This document shows, one piece after another, positions 10,330 through 23,760 of a DNA stretch of 64,000 nucleotides (position 1 is its first letter; every line of letters starts with the position of its first letter). The DNA is from Bolinopsis microptera (lineage: Eukaryota > Ctenophora > Tentaculata > Lobata > Bolinopsidae), in the NCBI RefSeq assembly GCF_026151205.1, contig NC_087076.1:14493675-14557674 (forward strand). The letters are read 5' to 3'. The notes under the pieces were generated by a model, which saw only the letters and a list, made by a program, of their open reading frames with translations, was not told where the DNA came from and did no database searches. Both the position numbers and the translations under genes were made by a program.

Positions 10330-13300
10330 TTAAATATTGTCGCGACTGCCGCACAGGGTCGTCAACTAAAGGAGAAGGGGTAGGTTATATTTAAGTGAAT
10401 GGGGATTAGTCATTCTGGCAGGGGTTCTAGGACAATGGAACAGAGTTACAGAGTTACAGACCACTCCGCGTCAACCAACTCCGCCGTCAAAATTTAAATT
10501 GATCGTTGTAATTTTAACGATGATTAAATATACCATTTGATGCACATATTTTAATATGTTATGGTAAAAAGTAAATGATTAATGACGGCGCATAATCGTC
10601 CAGTATGCAGTTTTACTTGCGCGGTACCAAATGAAGAAACTAATTTTTCTTAGGTCAAATGAATTACCAACAAAGTGTTACAATCTTAAATATATCAAAT
10701 CAATTTTAAAATAATAACCCACGGAATAAATAGTTATTACAAATATATCAAAGTATCAAAGTAAGTATCGGTCCCACTAAATCACTCGCAATGGATTTTT
10801 AATTTTTAAAGAAGGGCTCTGATCATGTAAATGTAGTTCTATAGATTTATTTGTCGATGCTGATACCGAAACCGGAAACACCCCATGTATGACATATGGT
10901 TAAAACGCTTCCCGAAGAGTTATTAGCAAAAAACTGTTTTGGTCACGTGACAGGCTAGTGAAACACGAATTCGATTGTTTAGGGTTCGGGTTGTGGCATG
11001 TGTTAATGTTATAATTAGTGTTTCGGTGAAACCATTTCTTTCGGTTACAAAGAGGTAAAAACCCAAGTCACGTGCGCTGGCGAGTGAATTAGTAAAAGCC
11101 AGTAAGTGTATACTCAAGTTGGTAATACTGCAAGGAATTTGATGGCAGTTACGGCATACAGCAGAATAGTGACTATTGCTCGATAATAAGCAGCAAAAGG
11201 CGCCACCAGCCTCCAAGATTCGAATGCGAAGCTGAGATTGCTAAAACTAACTAAAGGTAAGGTTAAAACTTAACAAGCACGAACAATGAGCAGGGAAAAC
11301 AGCGATACAAATTCTGAAAATGGTCTAAGCGTGTGTTTTGTGATTGATCCTCGCCCGAACCGGAGGATCACTAAGCGAACCTGCCTGGGCAAGTGGGCAC
11401 ATGGAGATGAGAATCTACATGAGTAGCACTAGCTGGATATGAGAACCAGCCAGCTGACTCTGTAAGCACTAGCTGACTCTGTAACATTGTAATTTGTTAC
11501 AACTACAAGGTAGTCGGCGGTATTTCACTACCGCTCATCAAAACCTTCGAGTTAATTATTTAATCTCATCCTCTGCAACAGCTAATTGTTACGAATCAAG
11601 TAACAATTAGTAAGGTTCGGACCAGCCAGTCTGGTGGGCGGAACAGGACAGGCAGTAGCACTCGGTAATTCGAATAACTAAAGGTTCCTTAATGAAACAT
11701 TTCCGCTGAAATTTAAATATGAGTCATGAGATGCATAATTTCAGATATATGCTCATTTGAGGTTGGGCAACAAGAATGCCAAGAGGAGATGTTCCAAGCA
11801 AAAGACAAGTTTAAAAAGTGTTATACAGTTGTTAGAGACTATAATGTAAATGTTAAATTAACATAACATGTGGCAACTCTGTCCATTCAACATAATTTCA
11901 TGGTCAGGTGATATTCTGAAAATAGTGAAACAAAATGATTATCTCATGGGAAACAAAGGAATTCAGACAGCAGCACTCGTAATAGAGGTTTTAACCGAAA
12001 ATGATGATGCCAGAATTTGTGAAAACAAAACGCCGTCCGACTTTTAAAAAAGTCAACACTCTTATCTATTTAAAACAACAATTAAATAATTACACTATAA
12101 GCTTGGCATTGTCTTGCACTTCCGGGCAGATTAAGCACTGGACAGCAAATAAATTTCAGACCAGAATAATAGGCCAAGACACTAAGGACTGTTAAATTAT
12201 CTCCAATGGCAGGCAATAATAACAAATTATTGAGTATTTCTATGAGGATTGGACCACAACAACCGTATTTATAACCAGGCAAAGCGGCAGAGATCAGGAG
12301 AACGACCAGCCTGTAGAATCATTGAGGCGTCACGCAGACGGCTAAAATGTACGCTATATAGACGTGTATCATACATAAGATGTTAATGACGAAAATTAAT
12401 ATAAATAGCGGCGAATGCAAATTTACAGAAGTGGTCGGAGCTGGATTTTCAAAACTAATTTAGTTTTCAAGTCTGAGAAGTGAGAGACTTATATGCATTG
12501 TGAAGTGGGTGTGGGCGAGTCATGAACATGAGTAACATGTTTTGAGCTTTAATATTATTAATAATAGGTCACATACAAAGTGTACTTCAGGCCTAAATTT
12601 TATAAAAGTTAGAGACAGAATTTATATAAAGACAAAGTTTGCATGAATATAAATTTTGTCTCATTTGAAATTAAGCAACTTCACCAATTTATTCAGATTG
12701 AATCTATGAGAATAGCGTCCAATCCATAACCCAGCATTGACGGTGGACAGTACGCTAGAAACGGGAATACTCAATGGCGAAACACGGCACGGCGGAACTC
12801 TTCAAAGGATGGACAACACGGCGAAATCACATGACATTCACATTACCGTGGACAGTACTACTACAACGGTACCAATAACCAGACGCATAACCAATATGTT
12901 AAACGTGATGTTAGTGTTGCCAATTATGCCCAATTATATAATTTGACCTATTGACTCCTTTAGACAGATCTGGTTTATGAATTCATCACGTCATTTTCAT
13001 TTGATACAATTAAAATGTATTTTTGATATTAATCAGTGCTTTCTATCAATCGTATACTGTGTTTTATAATAGGTTATAATGAGTCTGTTTCCAGTATCCA
13101 AAGTAATGTGAGTGTGTACTTCCGCCGAGCTGTCCCCTCCTTGGGGGGAAACTCCTCCATAGTGTCCTATACCTTTTTAATGAAATAAAAGACGTAGAAG
13201 GGTCAACTTTTCTTCAAGATCTGTTTCGGGTGATCTTATTCAAAGGTCTGGGTTAAGGGTCTAAGATAACTGTCAGGGTTCGTGTTACAGTATCAAATAA

Positions 13301-13394
13301 CGATTAGGATATGTCACACAACGATTAGAATTGAGTCATGTGTCAAGTGAAATGGCAGTTTGTTTAATTTAGAGCTCAGCTGAGCTCTGAGCCA
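10330..13394. other. Intergenic, no gene seen
   Basis: Several short frames exist on both strands but none shows domain signals, coding-like composition or convincing splice sites. A few short palindromes occur near 11420-11530 and 11580-11640 around repeated gtaac and gttac words. I see no RNA gene. Confidence 0.45.
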
Positions 13395-13395
13395 A

Positions 13396-15010
13396 AACAG
13401 ACGGTAGAAACAAACAGCCGTGGGCTCACAACCGTCACACAACCCAAACCAGACTAGACAGTCTTTTCCCTAAACGGCTGTTTCAAGACATCTCCGACCA
13501 TTTAGACGTTGGGTACCATGTGTAGATCCTATCTATTAAGTCATTAAACTCATTAAGATAATCCGGAGAAATGTAGGACTGAGTTAGAGTTAGAGATCAA
13601 AACAGAGACAAGCATTATTGGAAAGTAGCAGTGTGTGATGGGTTGGTTAAGTAACGATCAGCTGTAGTACCCACTTGTGTAATAAACGAGTTCATAATAG
13701 TGACGTGTATAGATAAGGGCACAATCATCTGCTCTAACAACAAAACTGTAAATATCAGAACTGAGCACGTAGTTAGATCTTAAAACTGACAATGATGGAG
13801 ACAGTCTGGCTTACGGATTCAAGACTCTGGAATTAAGAGTAAAGAGTAAGATAATTGCGAGAGTATGCGTTATCCTTGTCAAACTAGGACTATTACCAGA
13901 TCCATACCATCCCCGACTAAAGCTCACGTAGTTACGTTCGAGAGTAATAATCCAATAACCACGCTATAATAAGGGATAACGTGTAAACAGTCTGAGACCT
14001 GGACCGGGGAACGTTAAGTGAGAGAAACGGTCCCTGACCAGGCAAGGAACACATGTCACGCAGAACAAACGGCCAGTGAAACGGAGGAGAAGTCGCGTAA
14101 TTTTGTCTGGATCTGGTCAAATCGTTTGATTTGTCCGTTGGGATGGTTCGTCTAATTGGGGAACAATTACGTTGAACAGTGTTTAACGCACGAGAAAAAA
14201 AAACAGAAGGTAGAAAAAAACAGCCGTGGGCTCACAACCGTCACACAACCCAAACCAGACTAGACAGTCTTTCCCCTAAACGACTGTTTCAAGACATATC
14301 TGACCATTTAGACGTTGGGTACCATGTGTAGATCCTATCTATTAAGTCATTAAACTCATTAAGATAATCCGGAGAAATGTAGGACTGAGTTAGAGTTAGA
14401 GATCAAAACAGAGACAAGCATTATTGGAAAGTAGCAGTGTGTGATGGGTTGGTTAAGTAACGATCAGCTGTAGTACCCACTTGTGTAATAAACGAGTTCA
14501 TAATAGTGACGTGTATAGATAAGGGCACAATCATCTGCTCTAACTACAAAACTGTAAATATTAGAACTGAGCACGTAGTTAGATCTTAAAACTGACAATG
14601 ATGGAGACAGTCTGGCGTACGGATTCAAGACTCTGGAGTTAAGAGTAAAGAGTAAGATAATTGCGAGAGTATGAGAGTATGCGTTATCCTTGTCAAACTA
14701 GGACCATTACCAGATCCATACCATCCCCGACTAAAGCTCACGTAGTTACGGTCGAGAGTAATAATCCAATAACCACGCTATAATAAGGGATAACGTGTAA
14801 ACAGTCTGAGACCTGGACCGGGGAACGTTAAGTGAGAGAAACGGTCCCTGACCAGGCAAGGAACACATGTCACGCAGAACAAACGGCCAGTGAAACGGAG
14901 GAGAAGTCGCGTAATTTTGTCTGGATCTGGTCAAATCGTTTGATTTGTCCGTTGGGATGGTTCGTCTAATTGGGGAACAATTACGTTGAACAGTGTTTAG
15001 CGCACGAGAC
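13396..15010. repeat. 806-bp direct tandem duplication (two copies)
   Basis: Copy 1 runs from about 13396 to 14200 and copy 2 from about 14203 to 15010, with nearly every base shared (for example cagccgtgggctcacaaccg at 13415 and 14221). Differences are scattered single bases and one short gain (gagtat repeated near 14668). The longest frame in each copy, on the minus strand at 13932-14120 and 14746-15018, is the same 60-odd residues and shows no recognisable domain, so I do not call it a gene. Confidence 0.92.
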
Positions 15011-15325
15011 AGTATCATATCTTCACGTATCTCTCATGAGTAACATTTAGAGCCAAACATTTGTGTATTTCAAGGGTAAAATAAGAGAGCTCTCCAGTTA
15101 TATAAAGTAACCAGTTATATGAACATATTTTATAGTTACTCTAGACGACAAGAGCGGATGATTTGCATAGGGTGGATGTGTAATGGTTTCATTGTTCGTC
15201 ATAAAATGGGCTCATAAAATGGGAGGTCGTCAGTTCTGAAACTGGTCGCTACTCTGACAAGAAGGGTCAGTGTCACAGGTAAGTTTGAAGTGGATCTGTT
15301 TCCTTTTACTTCAAGTATCATTCTG
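15011..15325. other. 3' flank of URI1, nothing seen
   Basis: Sequence between the tandem duplication and the URI1 stop codon. It probably includes the URI1 3' untranslated region. No clear polyadenylation site was assigned. Confidence 0.4.
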
Positions 15326-18300
15326 TCACCTGTTTCGTGACATTTTAAATTTGGAAACGTGTCTTTTTTGTGAACTAGAGTTCGATATTTCTGTCCTTGC
15401 TTCCTTGGCGGGATTTACTCGTTCTTCAACCAAGCTGGAGTTTATGCTGAACTTTTCTTTTTCTCGAGGCGGTTTCTTCGGGGGAGTTGCCTCTTCCACT
15501 GGAATGTCCTCTTCTTTCTTCCTGCAAAAATAAGTACTCATGAAGTTTAACATACAAACCCACTCAGAGTTAAAAATCACAGTCGCAAATAATTTACAAC
15601 TCTTAAAATTGGAATTTAAAAAACATACAACGCAGTTGTGTCAAAACTGGCAAAAGTAATAATTAAAGGTTAATCTGCCAGAAGTAAATAACAAAGGTTA
15701 ATCTGTGTCACCAAATACCAACTAACCTCGATAGAAGACGGTGTAAATTCCCTGGATGGAGCAGGGAGTCATCGTGACAGGGAAGATTAGAAGAATGAGA
15801 GAAGAATATGGTTATGTCATCCTCTGATTCATCGTCAGCATCATCATTTGAGCCCACACTATCAGACCTCTTCTTAAGAATAGATTTAAGAGAAGTTGTT
15901 ACTTTATCAATAACAATTGGAGCCTGGCTCCTGTTTTCAGTTACATTCCTTTTCTTCTCCTCTACGTCCTCTTCCGAAGAGGTTATTCCTAGGGATTGAA
16001 ACTACATTGAGCAATGTTTATTAAACATGGGATATTTTAATGGAGAATATCCTCAAAAAGGGGATGGGATGAATCATGAATGGCAAGTGGCGATAACGCA
16101 ATAACGCATCCCAATCTTATATTAGTACAATTTTGGAAGTTACCTTCAGTTTTGATATTGGAGAAAGCAGCCAGCTCTTCGGGACTAAAAGCAGGGCGAG
16201 GTTTGGGGACGTTTGGTTTAGGGACACGAGCATTGTTTCGGTTATCACCTGAAAATTCAATAGGATCAAATCAGATCCAGGAAGTTAAATTTTCTTACTT
16301 GACTAAATACTCAAACATCTGGCTCAAATCTAACCGTAATCTATGTATCCGAAATTCAGACGAAGAGAGAGAATACCTACTTCTTTTGATATCTTCCTCA
16401 GTAAGTTCTTCGACAATACCTTCCTCCAGTTCTGTTGTCATATCTAGTTTATTCTTGATATTATCAAGACACTTCTGATATCCTGATAGTTCCTTCACTA
16501 TAGTTTCACGTCTCCTTTTCGCTATATCTATACCTGCAGATGGATAAAGTGAAAAATTGCTACAAGTCAACGTAGTAAATATATGGAGCAATTTCAAACT
16601 TTGATAATATCCAAGAAAGCTTTTGACAGCGTTTTCTGTAACTTTAAATGGGTATTTACAAACCTTGATTAACGGTTCTGTTGACAAACCAACTATCTCC
16701 CAGATACACCATCACTTCTCCAGTGTGTACCAGCTGAAAAAGAGCAACTGTTACTTGTGGGAAAATAATAGATAACAAACAGCCGGGGTAGGGAGTTGCA
16801 GCGGTGAGCAAAATCATATACCTCTATTTCTATCCTATTATATTTAATTTTTGGATTTTTTGAACGTTGCACGTGATTTGATACAAATTTAAAAGAAGAC
16901 GACAAGGGTCCTGACGGGTACATAGATACATAGGGCTCTAGGTAATTTAAAAAAGGCCCGTTTCGTTAACACTTTATTAACACTTTAGGCCCAATTTATC
17001 GGAACAAGTTTGATGAATTTAAAAGAATGCCGCCCATATTAAAGAATTAACACCTATACCTTCACGAGAAGTTTTACTTCACCAGAACCATGGTTGCACT
17101 GTTCCATTAGTTCAGAAAATATACTCACCACGGTCAGCTTGTCTACAACGCACCGCTCGTTAAATCATACGGTTCGTATTTTCCAACCAAAATTACATCG
17201 AAGCGTTGATTTTTATCGTAGAGATTAAATTAAATTTCGCGGTCATTTCGAAGTTTTGATTCCGCAGAAGGACATTGAACTCCAGAATTTCTCATTAGTC
17301 AATTTGAACTTGACCGAACGTTCGCAGCGTTTAAGACCTTTGCGTTTGATGTGATCCGTTTTACAAGGTTCCGAGGATAAACCAGGATTGACTGTAGTTC
17401 ATGAAATTTCGTACGATACAAGTCTCGTGGCGTCGTGCTTGTTATTCTAACATGCGCTCGTATAGTGCCCTTTAAGTTTAAAATTCTTTTGAAGAAAGGT
17501 ATGGGTATGTGACTTAATTAACCATAGTCCGTAGTAATTATGATAAATCAGGAAACTAGACTTGCATTATAAGTGTTGAAGTGGCCATTACCATTTACCA
17601 GCGTGGACTGTGTACCTGTCATGTGTACTGTGTACGTGGTGAAAATAATTGTTTATCAGATTCGAAGAATCTGGTAATTCTGAGTATATTTTCATTGATA
17701 ATGTTTCAATGGACATCTCTAGTAAATGTGACATTAAACCATAGAATTAATGTAACAGGTCAGTGTTGACCATTGAGCTAGCATCACTGTAACTGTAAGC
17801 GTTGTGTATCTTTTGACTAGATTAGTCCTTGTGAAGTAGTCTTCAAGTCCCCACTTTTGAGCTTCTCTTGTTTCTTCTAATTTAGAAACCACTATCTATC
17901 TATTTAGAAACTATCTTTTGTTCTGTATCTTATTATTTAGAAACCATCATCTTTCGTTCTCTATATTTGTTCTGATCATTAATTTCAGCAGCAATTTTAG
18001 TTTCAGACGATTTATGGTTTGCGATTCCGGAAGGCTTCTGTTTTGTTGATAATACTAATAGTATATTTATTGTTGAATCATCCATAAAGCTCTGAAATTA
18101 AATTCCCGAAGTCCCCACACTTCACTCAACCACCTACGCTTGTACTTTGTAGGACTGAATTGTCATGGAAAATTAAGGGCAACAAATCCCTTTTTTTTTA
18201 CTTGTTTTAAAATAAATATTTGTGTGGTATGCGTAAGTAAATAATATATCCTTTTCGCAATACAAATTCAGTGAAACTCAAAAGTCGTGATTGGCCTCAA

Positions 18301-21300
18301 TTTCCACTAACCAAACTAACAGTAACGTTACATAAATATATTATAATTTATATCTAACTGTCGATGAGTATATTAAATACAATTTAAGTCTGGAGGGTTG
18401 GTTTTAAAAGTGGAGCAGTTTACGAATAACGAATAAAAACATCCTAATCATACTAATTTCATCCTTCGTAAGACGATAAAACGAATTAACAAATCTGTAC
18501 GAGGTCTATCAATGGACTATGTGTGAAGTTAATGTTCAATTTGCCAACTACTAATCGATTTTTAAGAATTCAGAATCAATGAGTTGATCAACATGTGCGT
18601 GAAGTTTGATCTTATATCAAAAGCTCTTCACATGACAATCCGTTGACGTCAAATTGTGAAATAGTGATCGTTTTTTGCGAACTTTACTAATGACCAGGCT
18701 CTCAAACAGCCATTCCAATATTTTTTCTTCTAAGTTACTTACTTCGTTACTTCGTTACTTCGTTGAGTTCATCCGTGGAGCCGGAAGGGTCATCAGATAT
18801 CTGACCACCTGGATGGCGAGTAGTCGACCAGTGAGTTTGACCAACTGCAGCTGTAGCCGGCGACCGGAGGGTTGTCCGGTATCAAAGCAAGAAAGTTCGA
18901 CAAACTACACTTAAACATGTCAAAGGATGAATCAGCCTTTACTGTGTGAGGCACTTTGTTCCACAGCTTCGGTCCTTGAACTGCAAAAGACCTGTCGTAC
19001 AGTGACTGGTTGCGTAAGGAACTTGACTTTGACAATGAGGGTATGACAGCTACATCCCCGTGTCTTGGGGTCACCTTGAATTTGATATCACAGCAGTTTG
19101 GTACCACATTATGGAGAATCTTCCACATCATCAGGATGATATACCTCTCCCGTCTGCGCTGTAGAGATTTAAGCTGTACGAGTCTTTCCCAATAGTTGAG
19201 TAGTTGAAGACCGCCAATACGACTGGTGAAAGTTCTTTGCACCCCCTCTATCAGCTGTATTTCAGTCACCTTAGTAGGGCTCCAGAGTGGGCAGCAATAC
19301 TCTAGTAAGCTTCTTACTAGTGACTTGTAGAGAGTAATCATTACGGTCTTGTCGCGAGTTTTGAACACACTGAATACCCAAGATAGTGTGCTCCTTGCTT
19401 TGGGTACCATGTTGCCGATGTGTGTCGACCAGCTAAGATCACTTGAAACCATAACTCCAAGATCTCGGACGTTTTCGACAGGATAAAGTATGTCCTGACT
19501 GGATACTTTGTAACGCAGTGTTTCGGCAAAGAAGGGTAGTTCGGGGAATGAGCTCTTACTGTTATGGAGGTGATTTAACAGCTCGAACTTCTGCTCGTGA
19601 AGCTTCATGTTGTTGCTACGTGACCAGTCAAGAATCTTATAGATATCTTCTTGTAACAACTGACAGTCTTCAAAACAGCCAATCTGTTTGGAGACTCTAG
19701 TATCATCGGCGAAAAAACTCACCCTAGATGAGTCCACTACTTGTTCTAGATCATTGATGAACAAGATAAAGAGAAGCGGCCCCAAAACGCTTCCCTGGGG
19801 AACACCACTTAAAACCTTTGCGATAACCGAGTGAACTCCATTAAGCACCACGACTTGTTCGCGATCAAAGAGAAAGGACTTTATCCACTCTATGAGCTTG
19901 CCATGAAACCCATATTTTCTCAGCTTGTGAATGAGAAGATTTAAGGGGACATATACAAAAAGCTTTTATGTCCCGAACAGGCTGTAACTTCATATTAAGA
20001 AAGTATACATTAAAACAATAAGATTTGATACATTCAAAATTATTTTTGAGGAACCGCACTTTCGAAAAAATAAATATTTTCTTTTTCGAAAATTTTGAAA
20101 ATTTTGAGAAGTCTGTCACTGTTATACCGATATTTCAGTTGTTTTCGACGTTTTTTGGCTGATTTTTTTTTACTGAACATTACTTACACTCCGTACAAGA
20201 AGCCCTTCAAAGGATTTTATAATTAAAATATAGATGACGAAGTTACAAACCAAACAAGGTCGAGAGAAGCAAAATTGAAATTTTTGTAAAAATCAAAGTT
20301 GTATATTTTACCATTCACCCAGGTCGTAAGATATCGCTTTAAAAATTCTTGTGAGTGTAGCTGATAATCATATCCAACTTTGTGGAACAGGATTTCTCTC
20401 AGTTTTGAGTTTTAAGGTATGAAATGTGGCCTAAACGACTTAGTAAAATTCATCGTAAAAAAGGGCCAAACATGGCAGAATTAAGGCTTAAAATGCCTAT
20501 AACTCAAAAAGTATCAGTTTTTTTAAAATAATTTTTACAGAATCGTAATCAGCTTGAGAAGACGAATCTTTTAGTACCAAATAGATGATTTTAGAAGACA
20601 AATTGTCTTAAATAATTTTCCAGCTCGAACACAAGGGTCCCCCCTTGTATAAATGTTGTACAAATTGTACACATTTTTTTACCAATTTTGTGTCTTTAAC
20701 TATTATAAATTTGGTACTAAAAGATTCGTCTTACCAAGCTGATTACGATCCTGTAAAAATTATTTCAAAAAAACTGATACTTTTTGAGTTATAGGCATTT
20801 TAAGCCTTAAATCTGCCATGTTTGGCCCTTTTTTAAGATGAATTTTACTAAGTCGTTTAGGCCACATTTCATACCTTAAAACTCAAAACTGAGAGAAATC
20901 CTGTTCCACAAAGTTGGATATGATTATCAGCTACACTCACAAGAATTTTTAAAGCGATATCTTATGACCTGGGTGGATGGTAAAATATACAACTTTGATT
21001 TTTACAAAAATTTCAATTTTGCTTCTCTCGACCTTGTTTGGTTTGTAACTTCGTCATCTATATTTTAATTATAAAATCCTTTGAAGGGCTTCTTGTACGG
21101 AGTGTAAGTAATGTTCAGTAAAAAAAATCAGCCAAAAAACGTCGAAAACGACTGAAATATCGGTATAACAGTGACAGACTTCTCAAAATTTTCAAAATTT
21201 TCGAAAAAGAAAATATTTATTTTTTCGAAAGTGCGGTTCCTCAAAAATAATTTTGAATGTATCAAATCTTATTGTTTTAATGTATACTTTCTTAATATGA

Positions 21301-22296
21301 AGTTACAGCCTGTTCGGGACATAAAAGCTTTTTGTATATGTCCCCTTAAGTCGACTTTATCGAACGCCTTAGCGTAATCCAGATATATAGAATCTGTATC
21401 TTCACCACGAGTAAACCCTTCGTAGATGTCGTCAAAATGGCCGAGTGCTTGTCGTTTCATTTCATTTCCAATAGAAATAGACATCTTTTTAAAAACTTTA
21501 CGCATCTGTCTACAAATCTTTTCATTTATCTGACCTTATTAGATATGATTTGTTTTTCGATCGATTTAAACTTCTGATACCCATTATCAATAAATAAACC
21601 GTTACAAATACATGTTGACCAGTTCTGAATCCTCATAGCATAGGATGTTAAGCCACCCCTTTAAAATAGCTGCTAAATTTGTAGGTCCAACCTATGCTAT
21701 AGTGCAAACTTGGTTACATGTTCGACAGAGTTAAAAAGAAACGTATAACACAACTTGAGTAACAGATGAGTCCTCAAACTTACATGGCCGGGCATAAAAG
21801 CCTTTTTGCTGAGAGGTACCATTATCTCCATTTTGTGTTCAGAGCTCAGTTTCTCTAAAGTTGAGATCAGCTCCTTGTAATCCTGGTCACACCTGACAAG
21901 AAGTTTACTTTAAGGACTCCTAAGAGGTCAACATATTGTAATACCTTGACACACCTTTTAACTTTACGCTAAAAATATTGTTTTCATCATCTCCCGACAC
22001 AGGGATCATTTGGACTTTGGTCACCAGCAGTGATGTGGTTAAGCTTCTCCGCAGCGGAAATAACATAATGGCGGGTGACCTCATTATATCAGAGCTAGAT
22101 ATATAAACACAATATTTGATTGTCTGAGGAATCTAATAAAACGAAATCATCGACTATCAAATTAAATTTCAACTAAATCATAGGTCAAGCAGCTGCAATA
22201 AGCTATAAAGTCTCACTTCTGCATGTGTTGAACTTTATCGTCCACCGACTCGAGGTTAAGTTGGTGAGCATTTCTCAGTTTGTCCGCTTGTAACAT
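15326..22296 (-). CDS. URI1: URI1, unconventional prefoldin RPB5 interactor-like (seven exons)
   Basis: Seven exons join in frame to a 324-residue protein: 22217-22296, 21784-21892, 16664-16733, 16381-16533, 16144-16248, 15727-15988 and 15326-15521. All introns are GT-AG and phases agree. The start ATG at 22296 has an in-frame TAG three codons upstream. Residues 1 to about 115 form the alpha-type prefoldin region: a helix (LRNAHQLNLESVDDKVQHM), the hairpin part IMVPLSKKAFMPG and LGDSWF, then a second long helix. Later come an acidic stretch, the KSILKKRS motif (residues 207-214) and the C-terminal VSKFK signature, all in the order known for URI1. Family members act as a scaffold of the R2TP/prefoldin-like complex and bind the RNA polymerase subunit RPB5. 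The protein is shorter than vertebrate URI1. The second intron (5,050 bp) holds a LINE with a nested palindromic element. Confidence 0.93.
16734..18792. other. URI1 intron 2, 3' half, nothing else seen
   Basis: Intron sequence between the third URI1 exon and the LINE. Short open frames on both strands carry no recognisable signal. Confidence 0.5.
18793..21510 (-). mobile_element. 5'-truncated CR1/Jockey-group LINE reverse transcriptase in URI1 intron 2
   Basis: The reverse transcriptase reads on the minus strand from about 21510 to 21350, is interrupted by the palindromic element at 19945-21345, and continues from 19940 to the stop at 18793. Motif A is YLDYAKAFDKVD, motif B GVPQGSVLGPLLF and motif C FFADD. 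The C-terminal part has the LLEYCCPLWSP and LWNKVP stretches common in CR1- and Jockey-type elements. Removing the insert and one TTAA gives a continuous frame ...FDKVD-LN-LLIHK..., so the LINE was open there when it was hit. Sequence upstream of about 21510 no longer resembles a LINE, as expected from 5' truncation. It shares the URI1 strand. Confidence 0.88.
19945..21345. mobile_element. 1.4-kb palindromic TTAA-flanked element inserted in the LINE
   Basis: A left arm (19945-20582) and right arm (20709-21345) of about 635 bp are near-perfect inverted copies around a loop of about 126 bp. The tips read ggggacatatacaaaaagct and its inverse. TTAA flanks both sides (19941-19944 and 21346-21349); piggyBac-type transposases duplicate TTAA, though TA with one more terminal base (Tc1/mariner style) fits equally. 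No transposase frame. The frames MTDFSKFSKFSKKK on both strands are arm artefacts. A one-arm relative lies at 8485-9330. Confidence 0.92.
21988..22088 (-). other. GC-richer open block in URI1 intron 1
   Basis: The stretch stands out from its AT-rich surroundings and is open on the minus strand in two frames, one starting MRSPAIMLFPLRRS and one reading EVTRHYVISAAEKLNHITAG. It lies between URI1 exons 1 and 2 and does not splice into URI1 with matching phase. It could be a dispersed repeat or an old exon. I do not recognise it. Confidence 0.3.
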
Positions 22297-23760
22297 GTTA
22301 AGCTAGGTTCATGAGTTCAGGGTTAGAGAATTAAACGACATTATAGCTAGAACGAGGATAATATGTACGAGGGTAGAGGCGACTATCAGGTTCAGGGATC
22401 GTTCATGCATATAAATAATATTAAATATAAGAGTCTAACTTAGACTCCTCCCTCTATTCAAAATTTCGAACCGCCACTTAATCTGCTGACGTAACATGTA
22501 AACAGTTCATCAATAAATGTCAGGTTTTTAGCCAGAGTAACAATGTGCTAACCATTTCATTTGCATCAACATTTTGAAAGGCAGTGCCATGATATAAACA
22601 TGAATACATTGCGTGTTATTGCAATGCCTCAAAGGTGTTACATTTAATTTAATTGGTAGAGTTGATAGCACCAACGTCATAAGAAGACGTGGAAGTACGC
22701 AACAATAATACATATTAAACAACAGTTTGATTGGTGACAGGGAAAGGGTCCTTTGATGATATTTGGGTGTATTTGCGGTACAACTGAATCCTGTAAGCCG
22801 TTGTTGTTGTTTGCTAAAAATTGTTAAGTTTATATTTGAACAGTCTCTTCCGCCGGACAAAATGTTTGATCTTCAATAAATTGAAATAAAACTCATTTGT
22901 TCTGATATGACAGTTGGTATGCTACATAGGTGATAGGATGGGCATAGGATTATATTTAATTGTCGCCAGTTCTTGCCTTCTCTTTATTTAAAGCAAAGTT
23001 TTCAATAGTTTCGTACGTGCTTAAACTATCCTTTTATCTTATTTTTCCGTGCATGATCATTAAAACATAGTTGTGTGATACTGTTATCCAAATCAAGCAA
23101 GTATTGTATTTGTTTTCATTTCATAGTATGTTTGAGTTGTATATTCCTCTGAGGAAGGGCTGAAATGATCGTCACATTGAATTGTACATTAGATTGGAAA
23201 ACATAGCAGTAACTCATTGCTGACACGGGTAATTTGGTGTTTTTGTCGTGGCCAATATCGAAAAATGTATCGGATAAAATGGAAATAGTGACGATTTTCG
23301 AACAATTCACTTTCTAAATAAATGATTTGCATCGTTTAAATTTTTGTGCGATTTATGATTTTTAACTTGTTGGATCCAACACCACTTCAAAGTTAAAATT
23401 ACAAGTGGCTTTTATGAAGCCAGGCCAAAATCTGAAATAACTAAATATTTTAAAGATTGCAGTAAAACTTCAGAAATGTAAACGAATCGACGGGGATTAA
23501 ATCAATTATATCAAATTTAATCTTCTTAACATAAAAATAAATCAAAAGCATTGTGAGAGACATTTGCTTAATAAATATCAATCATGAGTCAAAGTCTTTT
23601 TTTATAAAAATCTACAAAATTGTAATTATAATCTGAAAACGCGTACTGATTGCTGAAATACTATGCTTAATCACGAAATGTTATGCTTAATTATGTATGT
23701 AACAACAATGTAGAACAATGATCTAAAATAGACCTAACAAAAATAACAATATAATAAAAT
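22297..23760. other. Between URI1 and GBE1, no gene seen
   Basis: Both neighbours are on the minus strand, so this holds the URI1 upstream region and the GBE1 3' flank. Short frames near 22528-22860 and 23116-23310 show no domain signal. Confidence 0.5.

Noticed and set aside
13932..15018. Repeated minus-strand frame of about 60 residues
   Set aside because: Shared only because of the tandem duplication; no domain, no start context.
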